From assembly GCA_963575745.1 (NCBI GenBank), contig CAUYUJ010015720.1:251904-289403 (forward strand): a DNA stretch of 37,500 bases. The letters are read 5' to 3'. The DNA comes from Prorocentrum cordatum. Taxonomy: Eukaryota; Sar; Dinophyceae; Prorocentrales; Prorocentraceae. The notes below the pieces were generated by a model. The model did not search any database. It worked only from the letters and a program-made list of their open reading frames with translations, and had not been told where the DNA came from. Positions 25,063-34,243 of this stretch are shown piece after piece. A program made the position numbers and the translations under genes. Each line of letters begins with the position of its first letter. Positions within the stretch are counted from its first letter, which is position 1.

Positions 25063-27233
25063 CTTGCAGGGCCGATCCAGTTGGTGATGCCCTTCTTCTC
25101 GGTCTTCCTGAGGATGTCCACGAACTCGCCAGCTTTTAGATCGAGGTTTTGCCCAGAATCTCGCGTCTGCGATTCCAGTGCTCGCTGTACTCGGGCCGTC
25201 GCCGTGGCCTCCACCATCGCGGTGTTAGCCAACTCTCGAATGCGATGACCGTGCCTGGTCAAGCCGGGCAATCTCCCCACGTCGTCTTGTAGGGGTGCCG
25301 CACTCACTTGATCCAGATCTTGAAGTTGCGCCGGTTGTCGTCCGCACAGAGCCTGGTAAGGAGAGAAACCACCAACGTTCAGCAGCTGATCGCGTGCCAT
25401 AAACGCCTCTGCCAACACATACTCATCTGGAATAGCCATATCCAACTCCTCTGATTGCGACTTAATACGTCGAATGGTGTTGCGAACAATCTCGTGGTGA
25501 CGCTCCACAATAGCTGCTTTCGATCCAACCGGCTGTGCTCGCCTTTGAATTTGGCGTTGGTCGCGATAAATCCACGCCTCATCTGACTCCAGAGATCCTT
25601 CCTGGTCTGCGATGAGGTGCTGTGGTGGCCCACGTATCGTAGCCCATGATAACTGAATAACCTTTAGCAAATCCTGGGGCCCCCTACTTACCGTAACTCC
25701 ACCTCCAGAGAATCTCAGACACTTGTCAATCAGATGTGCCACTATGAGCTCTCCCACGAATAGCAGATCCACTTGAACGTACTCGTTAAACGTGAGAGAT
25801 ACCCTCACGGTAGGCATATTATTCGGCGCTGGACTCTGCCATTGTCTGCATGCCCTGCAGGTGCCCACGATGTCGTGTGCCATACTGCAAACCTCCACTG
25901 GTACTCCTGCATTATGCAGCACCTTGATCAGATCATGCGCCTGCGAATGCCACCATCTAATAAGAAGTGCGCGTAGCGTTCGCCTCACCAGGTTCATATC
26001 CGCGGATTTGAGTTGATGCAATGCTCGTCCCAAGTCGTATGGTGACCATGTTCTCATTTCCGTCATAGTGGGAAGTCCATTGCCTTCCATCTGTGCGCCT
26101 CCAGATCGAAATCGCTGAACAGCTCCGCCGCCAGCTCCACCACGCTGTCTTAGAACGTCTGTAAGTCGTAGTCTGCCTTCGTCTGCTGGTTCGGCTGCTC
26201 GTACTGCCGCTGCTGCTAATGATGACGCGGCTGCTGTCGAAGGTGGTGGAGCCTCTGGAGGCGGTGGTAGAGGTAGCTCTAGTCCAGGATCAGGGTCCAC
26301 TCGATCGGCCGCCGTTGGTTCATCTGCTAGACGTTCTCGGGGGTCTCGAGGTAGTTCGGTGGCTCTCCGCTTCCCAGCTGCTATGACTGCTGCTTGTCCC
26401 CAGTTGCAGTCGATACCATATGCGTGACCTTCATGATCTCGAGGCTTGTACAGCTTACAAGATGGACATTCCCAAACCCGAAGTGCAATTAACGCTCGCA
26501 TACAGGAGCTTGGGTCTCGCGCATGTCTGGGGTCGTACATGTCTCGATTGGACCTGCAAGCCGAACACTTGACCCAATCTGGCAATCGTCCGGCTGGCCG
26601 TGGTCCTCTCGCCGCTCGTGTCTTGTCCGTCGCGGCCGGTGGTGGTTCAGCTGCCGATGACGCTGCTTCAGGTGCCGGTGGCAAATGCACTGGAGCCGTC
26701 GCTGCTGCCGCAGCGCCCGCTCCTGGTCCTCGTCGTCGCTTGGGTCGTGCTGCTGATGCTGCTGCGTGTGCATGTTCTTCCTCGCTCTTTTCATCATCAT
26801 CCGCTGAAAAAAAAATCTGGCGCAGTCGAAGGTGTCGCAATAGGTCGCGAATGCCCGTAGCTACCACATTGGCAAGTTCCCAGGCCCATAGCCCCGCATC
26901 GTGAGATCGTCCACCAGCTATGACTGCATGCTGGCGCTGCCGATCGCACTTCAGATTCAAGGGAGGCTTGATTGGTAGATAATGTGATGCCCAGAACTCA
27001 ATGGACTTCAACAGATGAAGACGGGGAGGTCGAGTTTCTCTGAGATTCGTCATACATTGATGAACAGGAAACCAATGAAACTGTGAATGATTTCGCACGT
27101 AATCCCATTCTGCCAAGGGATACAGCTCCGCGGTCTGTGGATGTTCCGATATAAAATGCGTGCGGCGTCGTAACTGATATTCCGCGAGATTGCCTGCAAG
27201 CTTCGCCACAGGTGCTGGCATCCTCCTGCTCAA
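25059..27233 (-). CDS. Integrase (pol) with N-terminal Cys cluster
   Basis: A 724-codon open frame. Residues ~223-276 hold a six-Cys cluster (CSAC, C244, CPSC 256-259, C276). Residues ~429-462 form the integrase HHCC zinc site, RWWHSQAHDL to CRAC. The DDE core is D489 in EYVQVDLLFVGE, D543 in HLIADQEGSL and E577 in KAAIVERHHEIV. The D-to-E spacing is 34, close to the usual 35-36. FSPYQALCGRQP is the conserved post-catalytic motif. Pro/Ala-rich linkers surround the Cys cluster. Most copia integrases are much shorter before the HHCC site; the extended N-terminus resembles what I recall from dinoflagellate elements. The frame ends at NWIGPAR, and the remaining C-terminal domain continues at 25062 in another frame. 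Confidence 0.85.
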   Translation of the reverse strand: MSRRMPAPVAKLAGNLAEYQLRRRTHFISEHPQTAELYPLAEWDYVRNHSQFHWFPVHQCMTNLRETRPPRLHLLKSIEFWASHYLPIKPPLNLKCDRQRQHAVIAGGRSHDAGLWAWELANVVATGIRDLLRHLRLRQIFFSADDDEKSEEEHAHAAASAARPKRRRGPGAGAAAAATAPVHLPPAPEAASSAAEPPPAATDKTRAARGPRPAGRLPDWVKCSACRSNRDMYDPRHARDPSSCMRALIALRVWECPSCKLYKPRDHEGHAYGIDCNWGQAAVIAAGKRRATELPRDPRERLADEPTAADRVDPDPGLELPLPPPPEAPPPSTAAASSLAAAAVRAAEPADEGRLRLTDVLRQRGGAGGGAVQRFRSGGAQMEGNGLPTMTEMRTWSPYDLGRALHQLKSADMNLVRRTLRALLIRWWHSQAHDLIKVLHNAGVPVEVCSMAHDIVGTCRACRQWQSPAPNNMPTVRVSLTFNEYVQVDLLFVGELIVAHLIDKCLRFSGGGVTVSRGPQDLLKVIQLSWATIRGPPQHLIADQEGSLESDEAWIYRDQRQIQRRAQPVGSKAAIVERHHEIVRNTIRRIKSQSEELDMAIPDEYVLAEAFMARDQLLNVGGFSPYQALCGRQPAQLQDLDQVSAAPLQDDVGRLPGLTRHGHRIRELANTAMVEATATARVQRALESQTRDSGQNLDLKAGEFVDILRKTEKKGITNWIGPAR

Positions 27234-27331
27234 TTTTCAGGCCTCCGGGTTCGTGCATTTGTTCAACATCGGCCATCCAGCCAATCCAGTGCAAGGTACA
27301 CTCAAGACAGCAACCATGACCTTGTTAGATC

Positions 27332-28393
27332 TCAGGCATTGCTATAACGCTGCTCCCTGTGCCTTGCCCAGCAGATCGACGCCGATAACGACGTCGAAAT
27401 TGAGACCGACCTCGGTCTCATGAAATCGATGTATTTAAAGACTGCGATGTCCTCGCATTCCCTTCGCATGTCTCCATCACGTCGATGTAGTGATCGCTGG
27501 CGTTGTTGCTGTGGTGCGAGGGACAAGACCAGTCTGCCATGAATATGCTGAACGTCGCGCATCTGAACTTCTCGGGCGCATGCGAATATGTTTTATCATT
27601 GGTATATGAAAACGCTCGAGCCGCGCAGCGTAAATACGAACAACAAACAAGTGGACTGCTCCGGCTCGTCCTCCATGATCTGGCCCTTCTCGTCGTAGAT
27701 ATCAGTGCTCGCCGGATTCAGTGACCACGTCGCTTGCTTGGGGCTGGAGCCGTCGAGCCCGCAGTCGTCGAAGTGCTTTTCGACTTTGAACTTCTTCTTG
27801 TACGGCGTAGCATGCGTCGGGTCGATGGCTCGCTTTCCTTCTCGTTCTTTGGCTCGCACTGCTGCATCGGCAGGGTGCGCCGTGGAATCTCCATCAACGA
27901 CGTCGAACGTGACATTATTGCCACTGCTGTCGCCCAGCGTCGCCGGCAAGGAGTGCGCCGGTCCCGATGCAGCCGTCAATGAGGTAACAACTGGCTCTCG
28001 TGATGGCTCGTGCTCCAACTTAAACAAGATGTCCAAGAGGCTCGCGACTGCGGTCGGCGCCCCCGCGCTGTCGACTACGCCCGGAGCTTCCAAATCAAAG
28101 TTAGCCTCCAAGCGAAAAGTCGAAGTATGACTGCCATCTCTCGATCGCATCGTCGTTGTTCTGACGCCGCCGCCCCCATGCTACTGGCAAATGAAGTTGC
28201 TGAAATGGTGCTGCGCCCATACTGCTTGCACGCGCTCATTTGCCTCAAGAGGCACAGCTCGCCGTAAGGATAGCTAGGCTGCTGCTCGCTGAACTGGCTG
28301 TTAAGTTGATGACGTCGCCGGTGGGTTCGCGCAAATTGCCCCGTCGCGGGCGATCCCGGAAGACATATCCATAGCAGAACTGGCCAGCGTTGA
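27332..28393 (-). pseudogene. Protease-integrase spacer, frames broken
   Basis: Several short overlapping frames, none with a recognised domain. The longest (27596-28150) contains KEREGKRAIDPTHATPYKKK, a basic low-complexity block, and is Ser/Ala/Thr-rich earlier. The segment connects the protease frame to the integrase frame and probably carries indels, because neither frame runs through. Confidence 0.4.
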
Positions 28394-29419
28394 TCAAACA
28401 GGTTTTGCACATGATAGCTGCTGCTCGCCGTTTCCGCGCCGTGAGCTATGATTGTAAAGCTGGGCCTTGAATCGTTGACTGCATGCATGGCACCTTTGGC
28501 CGCCAGTATCATCCACGATCCAAATTGCGGGCAGAGTACCCTCATGCACAGAGGGAGGTCGAGGTAGAGAGTAGGTCGGGATGTTGCCGTGCGTCTCCTT
28601 GTCGACGGCTTGCCCCCGCTGTGGGGCCTCGCCAGGGCGCGCCGCCGAGCTGCCGACTCCCTGGCGAGAGCCTCTGGCCGCTGCGTCGTCCATGAACGAC
28701 ATCGCGATCGTCTGGGGCTCTTGCTTCGTCTCGCCGCGGTGCTCCGTCGCACGCTGCGGTATCAGACCGGCCGTCGCCTTCCCGCGCCTGTCGGACTCCG
28801 CGCATGGCACCAGCGGGCGCCCGCTCATACTGATCTCGATCTTCACGGTAGAGGTGCCGCGCGGCGCGCCAACATACACTCGCCCAGGCCCGCATAGATG
28901 CATTTCATTGTTCACCAGATCGATCACCGCCCGCTGGCGTCGCATTGACTCGATTCCCCGCGACGCTGGCACCGTCGATGGAACCACTTCGGTACCGACC
29001 ACTGGCGCCATGTAATTCGCACTGCTCTTCACATCACTCGCGATGACCCTCAGTGGTACCGTGATAGACCACTCGTCAAGCTGGCTCTGCTCGCCGACTC
29101 CGGAGACGTCGATAGGCTTGGAAAATTTCGTCCACTTCACCTGGTCGGCGAGGCCCTGCTTGTTGAGGGTATCCAGGATGCACTTGATGAACAAGTTGCC
29201 AACCAGGTTGTCGCGCGCGCCAGTGTCCACGAGAAGCCCCTCGCGCCCCTCGCCTGGAAGCTTGGTCTTCAATAAGAAGATCTGCTCCTGATTCAGGTTT
29301 ACCGCGTTAAATGAGCCGTTAATGCCTGCTTCCAGGTCGAGGTCCCACCAAGGAAAGAATCGCGCGGAGATCTGCTCGCTATCTCCAGATGTCTGATCCA
29401 ATACTCGCAACTGCTGCAC
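28394..29419 (-). CDS. Aspartic protease region of copia-type element
   Basis: A 341-codon frame. EGREGLLVDTGARDNLVG (residues ~58-75) carries the retropepsin DTGA catalytic motif in the usual hydrophobic context. Downstream, SITVPLRVI and SMRRQRAVIDLVNNEMHLCG match the second half of copia-like proteases, where a ...AIIDxxxxxxxxPG-like stretch follows the flap. The C-terminal part is Arg/Gln-rich. It lies 3' of gag in the same frame, separated by stops. Start uncertain; the first codon of the open frame is near 29419. Confidence 0.75.
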   Translation of the reverse strand: MQQLRVLDQTSGDSEQISARFFPWWDLDLEAGINGSFNAVNLNQEQIFLLKTKLPGEGREGLLVDTGARDNLVGNLFIKCILDTLNKQGLADQVKWTKFSKPIDVSGVGEQSQLDEWSITVPLRVIASDVKSSANYMAPVVGTEVVPSTVPASRGIESMRRQRAVIDLVNNEMHLCGPGRVYVGAPRGTSTVKIEISMSGRPLVPCAESDRRGKATAGLIPQRATEHRGETKQEPQTIAMSFMDDAAARGSRQGVGSSAARPGEAPQRGQAVDKETHGNIPTYSLPRPPSVHEGTLPAIWIVDDTGGQRCHACSQRFKAQLYNHSSRRGNGEQQLSCAKPV

Positions 29420-29767
29420 AATGGAGTCGTGATGATGCTCAACTGCTTCTGGTGCTTAAGGCTGATGCGGAGTGTCGCTCGTCCTCATCAGGTCCTGCAG
29501 TTGCCGTTCTTGATGAATACAGGGGTGCGTGCTGCTGTCCATCGTGATGCTCATGGCTATCGTAGCTATCTGCGACCAATCCACTGCTGGGGCGTATGGA
29601 GTTGTTGGTTCTGCCTGTGGCTCGGAATCACCATGGAGGACATGCTATGATGATGCATCATGTACATGCGTCCTGGTGCCAACGCTTGGTCTTGATCTGC
29701 AGAGGACGATGCTGCACCTGCTGGGAGCGTACGATGATGAAGCCTAGGGCAACTGTGTCGAAGATAT

Positions 29768-31065
29768 TCATCGCTTCCGCATTCGCGGCGCTTCATCGTC
29801 TCGCCAGTGACAGGGCCCTTTTGGTTCTGATTGCCATTGTTCTGGTGGCCTTTGCCTTTTCCGCCCTTGAAGAAGGTGAGGTCCGGCTCTGTCTGGAAGG
29901 AGCTCGGCTTGCCGAACTGCCTCCTGGATCCACGCTGACCTTTTTCCTTTGGACTGTCGTCCGTGATATCGCTGGTTGAATATGCGAAACTTCGTCGTCC
30001 TCTTCGTATAGGCTCGATAGCGTTTCCTGATCTTCAGATAGGTCTCATAGAGGATCGTCTCGATGTTACCCCTGTTCGCTGTCACTCCGGGCGGCAACAA
30101 ACTCGATGCATATGACTCGATGGCTTCGTCAGTGCAATCCGGGTCTTGATGATAGTCATCGTCCGACTCCGCGTCGCTGTCTCCGAAAAAACCCTCGTAT
30201 ATGTATGTCTCATCTTCGTTCCATGCCTGTGGGCTTCTGTCCGTCTGGTAGGCCGATGCTTGTTGCTGAGGTACAATCGCCATACCGTCTCCCACGGCAG
30301 CCATCGCCTGAGGTGGTCCAACATCGCCAAAGTAGGTCAGGTGTGCTTGCTGCCTGGGGTACTCTGTATTCTGAAGAATGCCGCGCGGATGATGCTCCAG
30401 TATGTGTGATTGCTGCCGTATGTGTCTCTTCAGGGTGTTCAGCTGGTCTTCGGTCGTCGGTAGCTGTCCATTGAATGGGATGAGCAGTTGTGACCACATC
30501 ACCGGTGCCACTTTCAGAGCTCGAAGCACGATCCATGCCAGGCCTCGTGGTCCCAACGGGAAATGATGAAAGATGTTCGTCGCCCTGTACACCGTAATAT
30601 CAAACTTCGGTAGTGCCTGATCGATGGTCTCGCCTTGCATTCGCGTGAATCCAAGTAGCTGTGAAAGCAAGCGAATACTCTGTTCTTCGTCGACTTCACC
30701 AAAGCGTCGTAATATATTTCGCAACAGAATAGTAATGCCGGCGACCTGTACCATCTGATTTTGTGTATAATCCCATGATTGTCGTCCGTTCGCTAACTCA
30801 TCTACATTCATCTTTCTGCCCAGGACCCGCGCCATCCCTCCGAGTTGTAACACTGCCGCTGACCATTGTCGTGCCAGGGGTACTTCCGTCGCTGCACTCC
30901 AGAGGATCAAGTCCTGAGCATAGACCCACTGAGGATAGTGTGATTCGAACTCGGGGCTCCAGCTCTGGAGTTCGCCATCTCTGGGGCTGGAACTGATCCA
31001 AATCTCTGTGGGCCCTGCTGTTGTTGCACTGGGGGTCCATATCCTGCACCCTTGCCGCCGTACAT
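29768..31065 (-). CDS. Gag polyprotein, frameshifted
   Basis: The best N-terminus is ATG at 31065 (MYGGKGAGYGPP, then QQQQGPQRFGSVPAPEMANS) in one frame. Near 30930 the homology moves to the main frame (open 31429-29768). There WSAATEVPLARQWSAAVLQL, QSIRLLSQLLGFTRMQGETI and LAWIVLRALKVAPVMWSQLL form a capsid-like helical region. An acidic segment (FFGDSDAESDDDYHQDPD) follows. Near 29960 a Lys/Gly/Asn-rich tail (KGGKGKGHQNNGNQNQKG), probably RNA-binding, is best read in a third frame. No CCHC knuckle is seen. The two frame changes imply indels. Confidence 0.65.
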
Positions 31066-31209
31066 CGTCACAAAACAAAGCATCGTCCCCAAATTCAAGG
31101 AAAACCGGGAAACTCGACTTGGATGCTGTCGAACGTCGGCTCGCACTCGTCTGGGTCGGAGACGAGGTCGCAGTATCGCCGAACGGCGGCGGGAGGGAGC
31201 ACCGAGATA

Positions 31210-31220
31210 CTCCGCTACCA
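31210..31220 (-). other. Primer-binding-site-like sequence
   Basis: Immediately inside the 5' LTR the minus strand reads TGGTAGCGGAG. It matches TGGTATCAGAG, the initiator-Met-tRNA primer site common in copia elements, at 9 of 11 positions. Confidence 0.6.
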
Positions 31221-31435
31221 CGTGCAGCGGCACGCAGTAGATGGCCCTCCCTCCCGGACGCAAGGATGCAAAGGAATGTGTCGGGGCCTCTTTCAGTCTC
31301 GAACACACAGTCTATGACGCGTCTTGAGCCAGTACGTCGACGTACGGGCTGCAAATCTACCAGTGCAACTGTGGGGGCCTTGAGATCTCTAGAGGCCCCT
31401 AGGAGAGAAATATGAGTGCGAGGTATCAATTTACT
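31221..31435 (-). repeat. 5' LTR of copia-type element
   Basis: 215 bp, the counterpart of 21369-21583. A frame open through this LTR into gag (31429-29768) lacks an ATG at its start and is probably fortuitous. Confidence 0.9.
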
Positions 31436-31440
31436 GGAGG

Positions 31441-31828
31441 GGGAGGGGGAGGGAGGGGATAATGAGGAGGACGAGGTTCCCGGGTTCGCACTGTCTACCT
31501 TTATTGTTTCTGCTCTCTTTCAGCGCATGCAGGCGCAAGGCACCTTGTTCCGTTTGTTGCGCCCCTGTCAAAATGGCAATCCTGCAAAGGGCGCCGAGCA
31601 GTACGATCGCAAGCTGAAGGAAAAAACTGTACAAGCAGTAGGTCAAGAAGGCCAAAGCCAAGGCAACCAAGCTGAAGCTCAAGAGGCAGTTCCAGAAGCC
31701 GCTGCTGCGGCAGATCGCGGACACAAAAAAGAATGCAGCCAGACTGAGTGGCAGCAGGGCGCCCCCGCGGACTACTGGCAGCTGAGCGAGAAGCTACAGG
31801 CCTTGCTGTCTACAAACTCCACTTCTCT

Positions 31829-31830
<2 letters not shown>
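31441..31830 (+). other. Possible exon remnant (Lys-rich) after a splice-acceptor-like site
   Basis: TTTCTGCTCTCTTTCAG ending near 31522 is an excellent acceptor. Downstream, the plus strand first reads PAKGAEQYDRKLKEK with strongly GC-ending codons. After a shift near 31625 the same codon bias continues in another frame (KKAKAKATKLKLKRQFQKPL). This looks like a coding exon with an indel, or two exons. No domain is recognised. A G-rich tract (31436-31463) separates it from the LTR. Confidence 0.3.

Positions 31831-31862
<32 letters not shown>
31831..31862. repeat. (CT)n microsatellite
   Basis: About 16 CT dinucleotides followed by CAAGGGG. It could also serve as a polypyrimidine tract. Confidence 0.9.
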
Positions 31863-31866
<4 letters not shown>

Positions 31867-32135
31867 GGGTCCACAATAGTTTCCCATATGTTCTGGGTAT
31901 TTGTCTTCCCCCACACTTCCCATATTTTCCTATATTTCCCTGGGAGTCGGCGATTGATTGTGTCTGTGTGCTTCTTTCCCTCTTGACTCTCTCCCTCTCT
32001 CTCGCGCAAAAGCAAGAGAAGCAATGGCACCAGGGACAGCCGCAACAGCAGCAACCGCAGACGCAACCTGGGTCCGCCCACGCCTCCAACTGCCCCCGTC
32101 CGCTCGGCTGCGTTGCGGCCGCGCCCGCGCAAGAT
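31863..32135. other. Spacer with Gln-rich frame
   Basis: After a second CTCTC-rich stretch (31975-32005) a plus-strand frame gives QPQQQQPQTQPGSAHAS, encoded by CAGCAGCAAC-type repeats. No domain recognised. Confidence 0.3.
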
Positions 32136-32335
32136 TCAGCGGCGAGCGCGGGGGGTAAGCGAGAAGGGTCGGGCCTTCTCAGAAGGCTCGGAAGTCCCCC
32201 GGCCTTCTGCGAAGTTTTCTGAGCCTTCCCCGAAGACACAGAAAACTTCTGAGGAGGCGCGAGGGCTTCTGAGAAGTCCCGCCGCCCTCTGAGAAGGCCT
32301 TCTCCTTCTCACTTCCCCCTCTCGCTCGCCGACGA
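32136..32335. mobile_element. 200-bp MITE-like palindromic element, copy 1
   Basis: Starts TCAGCGGCGAGCGCGGGG and ends so that its opposite strand begins TCGTCGGCGAGCGAGAGG. The whole element is rich in CCTTCTCAGAAGG palindromes. It is flanked by AAGAT on both sides (32131-32135 and 32336-32340), a plausible 5-bp target duplication. Its left end matches the right end of the second copy at 33045-33226, so the two lie in opposite orientation. No coding capacity. Confidence 0.75.
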
Positions 32336-32435
32336 AAGATCAAGCGCAGCACTTGCAGCAGCAGCCTGCCCAGGCGCAAGAAGGACAGGTGCCTCCGCGG
32401 AGGCCGAGGTGACCGCCGCCGCGAGGGCCGCCCAG

Positions 32436-32511
32436 GCCTGGAGCTCGTGGCCCCGCTCCTCTCCCAGCGCGCGCGGCCAGGAGCTGCCGCCGAAGGCGGC
32501 CAGGCTACTGA
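32436..32511 (+). repeat. 157-bp array, partial unit 1
   Basis: Only the right half of the unit is present: CTCGTGGCCCCGCTCCTC, CCAGCGCGCGCGGCCAGG, AGCTGCCGCCGAAGGCGGCC. The GGA microsatellite lies where the next unit should begin. Confidence 0.75.
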
Positions 32512-32536
32512 AGCTCTCGTCGAGCTCTAGCTGATG

Positions 32537-32740
32537 GGAGGAGGAGGAGGAGGAGGAGGAGGAGGAGGAGGAGGAGGAGCAGGGGGAGGAGGGGGAGGAG
32601 GAGGGGAGGAGGAGGAGGAGGAGGAGGAGGAGGAGGAGGAGGAGGAGGATGAGGAGGAGGAGGAGGAGGGGGAGGAGGGGAGGAGGAGGAGGAGGAGGAG
32701 GAGGAGGAGGAGGAGGAGGAGGAGGAGGAGGAGGAGGAGG
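32537..32740. repeat. (GGA)n microsatellite
   Basis: About 200 bp of GGA with GGG and GAT variants, between 157-bp units 1 and 2. Frames give poly-Gly, poly-Glu or poly-Arg only. Confidence 0.95.
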
Positions 32741-33470
32741 CCTGGGGGGTCAGGGAGTTAAAGTCCTTCCTTCGTTTGTCACCGGATATCTAAGCGAAGC
32801 TTAAGGGGCCCCTGGAACACGTGGTCCCACTCCTTTCCCAGCGCGCGCGGTCAGGAGCTGCCGCCGAAGGCGGCCAGGCTACCGAGGGACTGAGCCACCT
32901 GGGGGGTCAGGGAGTTAAAGTCCCTCCTTCGTTTGTCACTGGACATCTAGGCGAAGCTCCAGGGGCCCCTTGAACTCGTGGTCCCACTCCCTTCCCAGCG
33001 CGCGCGGCCAGGAGCTGCCGCCGAAGGCGGCCAGGGTACTGAGGTCGGCGGCGAGCGAGGGGGGGAAGTGAGAAGGAGAAGGCCTTCTCAGAAGGCGGCG
33101 GGACTTCTCAGAAGCCCTCGCGCCTTCTTCGGGGAAGGCTTGGAAGACTTCTGAGACGGCCCGGGGACTTCCGAGCCTTCTGAGAAAACCCGCCCCTTCT
33201 CACTTCCCTCCCGCGCTCGCCGCTGAACTGAGGGACTGAGCAGACTGAGCCACCTGGGGGGTCAGGGAGTTAAAGTCCCTCCTTCGTTTGTCACTGGACA
33301 TCTAGGCGAAGCTCCAGGGGCCCCTGGAACTCGTGGTCCCACTCCCTTCCCAGCGCGCGCGGCCAGGAACTGCCGCCGAAGGCGGCCAGGCTGCTGAGGG
33401 ACTGAGTCACCCCAGGGGGCAGGGAGTTACAATCCCTCCTTCGTTTGTTGCCGGACATCTACCGTCGCGG
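32741..33470 (+). repeat. 157-bp tandem array, units 2 to 5
   Basis: Unit starts (CCTGGGGGGTCAGGGAGTTA or variant) are at 32741, 32898, 33253 and ~33410. Spacing is 157, 355 and 157. The 355 equals 157 plus the MITE (182), its 7-bp duplication and an extra 9-bp CAGACTGAG. Each unit carries CTCCTTCGTTTGTCACTGGA, the CCAGCGCGCGCGGCCAGGA core and the palindrome GCCGCCGAAGGCGGC. Unit 5 diverges after ~60 bp. Confidence 0.9.
33045..33226. mobile_element. 182-bp MITE-like palindromic element, copy 2
   Basis: Terminal inverted repeats of ~45-50 bp: TCGGCGGCGAGCGAGGGG at the left; on the opposite strand from the right end, TCAGCGGCGAGCGCGGGA, both continuing GGGAAGTGAGAAGG. Flanked by ACTGAGG at 33038-33044 and 33227-33233. 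The uninterrupted sister unit at 32878-32893 (GCTACCGAGGGACTGAGC) gives the empty site, confirming insertion. Confidence 0.85.
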
Positions 33471-33842
33471 GAGCGCGACCACGTGGCCTTCGCCAGAGAG
33501 CATGGCTCTGGCTTGAGCCCCGCAGATGCAGCGGGGACAGGAACAGCGACTAGGCAGCAGAGGCAACAGCGAACCTACCACAACGCAGAAGCAGCGAGAA
33601 GAGATTGAGTCTTCTGTGGTGGAAAAGGCCATCAATAATTCTGGATGCCCTCGTGGGGACGAAAAGCGCAAACGACGTAGGAACTCCAGTGCTTTGGAAT
33701 CCCAGACAACAGCACATTCGACGGGTGAAACGGACCAACAGCAACGACAACAACGATGAGTGTTATTCCCGCCCTCGCGCGCTGGATATAGCACTTGGGG
33801 GGTTCGCATTCTGCGATATGCAACTGGGGAAGTGCATGTGGA
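33471..33842. other. Spacer, no gene recognised
   Basis: Reading frames occur on both strands (for example plus 33526-33759, Gln/Arg/Ser-rich). None has a domain and they overlap each other. It may be the 3' flank of the minus-strand retroelement remnant. Confidence 0.4.
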
Positions 33843-33930
33843 GAGGAGGAGGAGGAGGAGGAGGAGGAGGAGGAGGAGGAGGAGGAGGCGGAGGAGCAGC
33901 AGAAGCAGCAGCAGCAGCAGCAGTAGCAGC
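33843..33930. repeat. (GGA)n then (CAG)n microsatellite
   Basis: GGA to ~33890, then AGCAGCAGCAG to ~33930. It drives the poly-Gly, poly-Arg, poly-Ser and poly-Leu frames in this area. Confidence 0.9.
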
Positions 33931-34243
33931 GAGGAAGAGGCGACGAGAAAGGGCACGGCCGAGGGGTCTGGAGGAGAGGGGGCGGAGAAGGAAACATCTG
34001 GAGCACTTGCGCAGCACAGCGTGCGGGAAGAGACAAGGAGGGAGGAGGGTGAGGCGCTAGCCAGCCGCAAAGCTGGCCGACGCCTAGGCTGTAGCCACTG
34101 CAACCTCTCGCTCAACCCCAGCAGCCAGGCCTGTCTTGGGAGGGCCTGCGTAGCTGGGAAACTTCCCTTGCGGGATGCGGGCGAGGTTCTCGCAGCCCTT
34201 CTCAGAAGGGTTAGAACACTCAGCAGCAAGCTGCCGCTGAGAA

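Larger units (their letters stand above)
21369..31435 (-). mobile_element. Ty1/copia-order LTR retrotransposon, degenerate
   Basis: A ~10.07-kb element on the minus strand. Two direct 215-bp LTRs (21369-21583 and 31221-31435) bound it, each outer edge meeting GGAGG (21364-21368 and 31436-31440), a plausible 5-bp target-site duplication inside a G-rich tract. Coding order is gag, aspartic protease, integrase, RT, RNase H, which defines copia-type order. LTRs differ at about 16 of 215 positions (~92-93% identity), and several frameshifts and stops interrupt pol, so the copy is old and probably inactive. Gag and integrase details resemble elements I associate with dinoflagellate genomes; that lineage call is from pattern memory. 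Confidence 0.85.

Noticed and set aside
31221-31429. Gag start within the LTR
   Set aside because: The frame open through the LTR has no ATG at its beginning. A Gly/Gln-rich N-terminus typical of gag starts at the ATG at 31065 in another frame.
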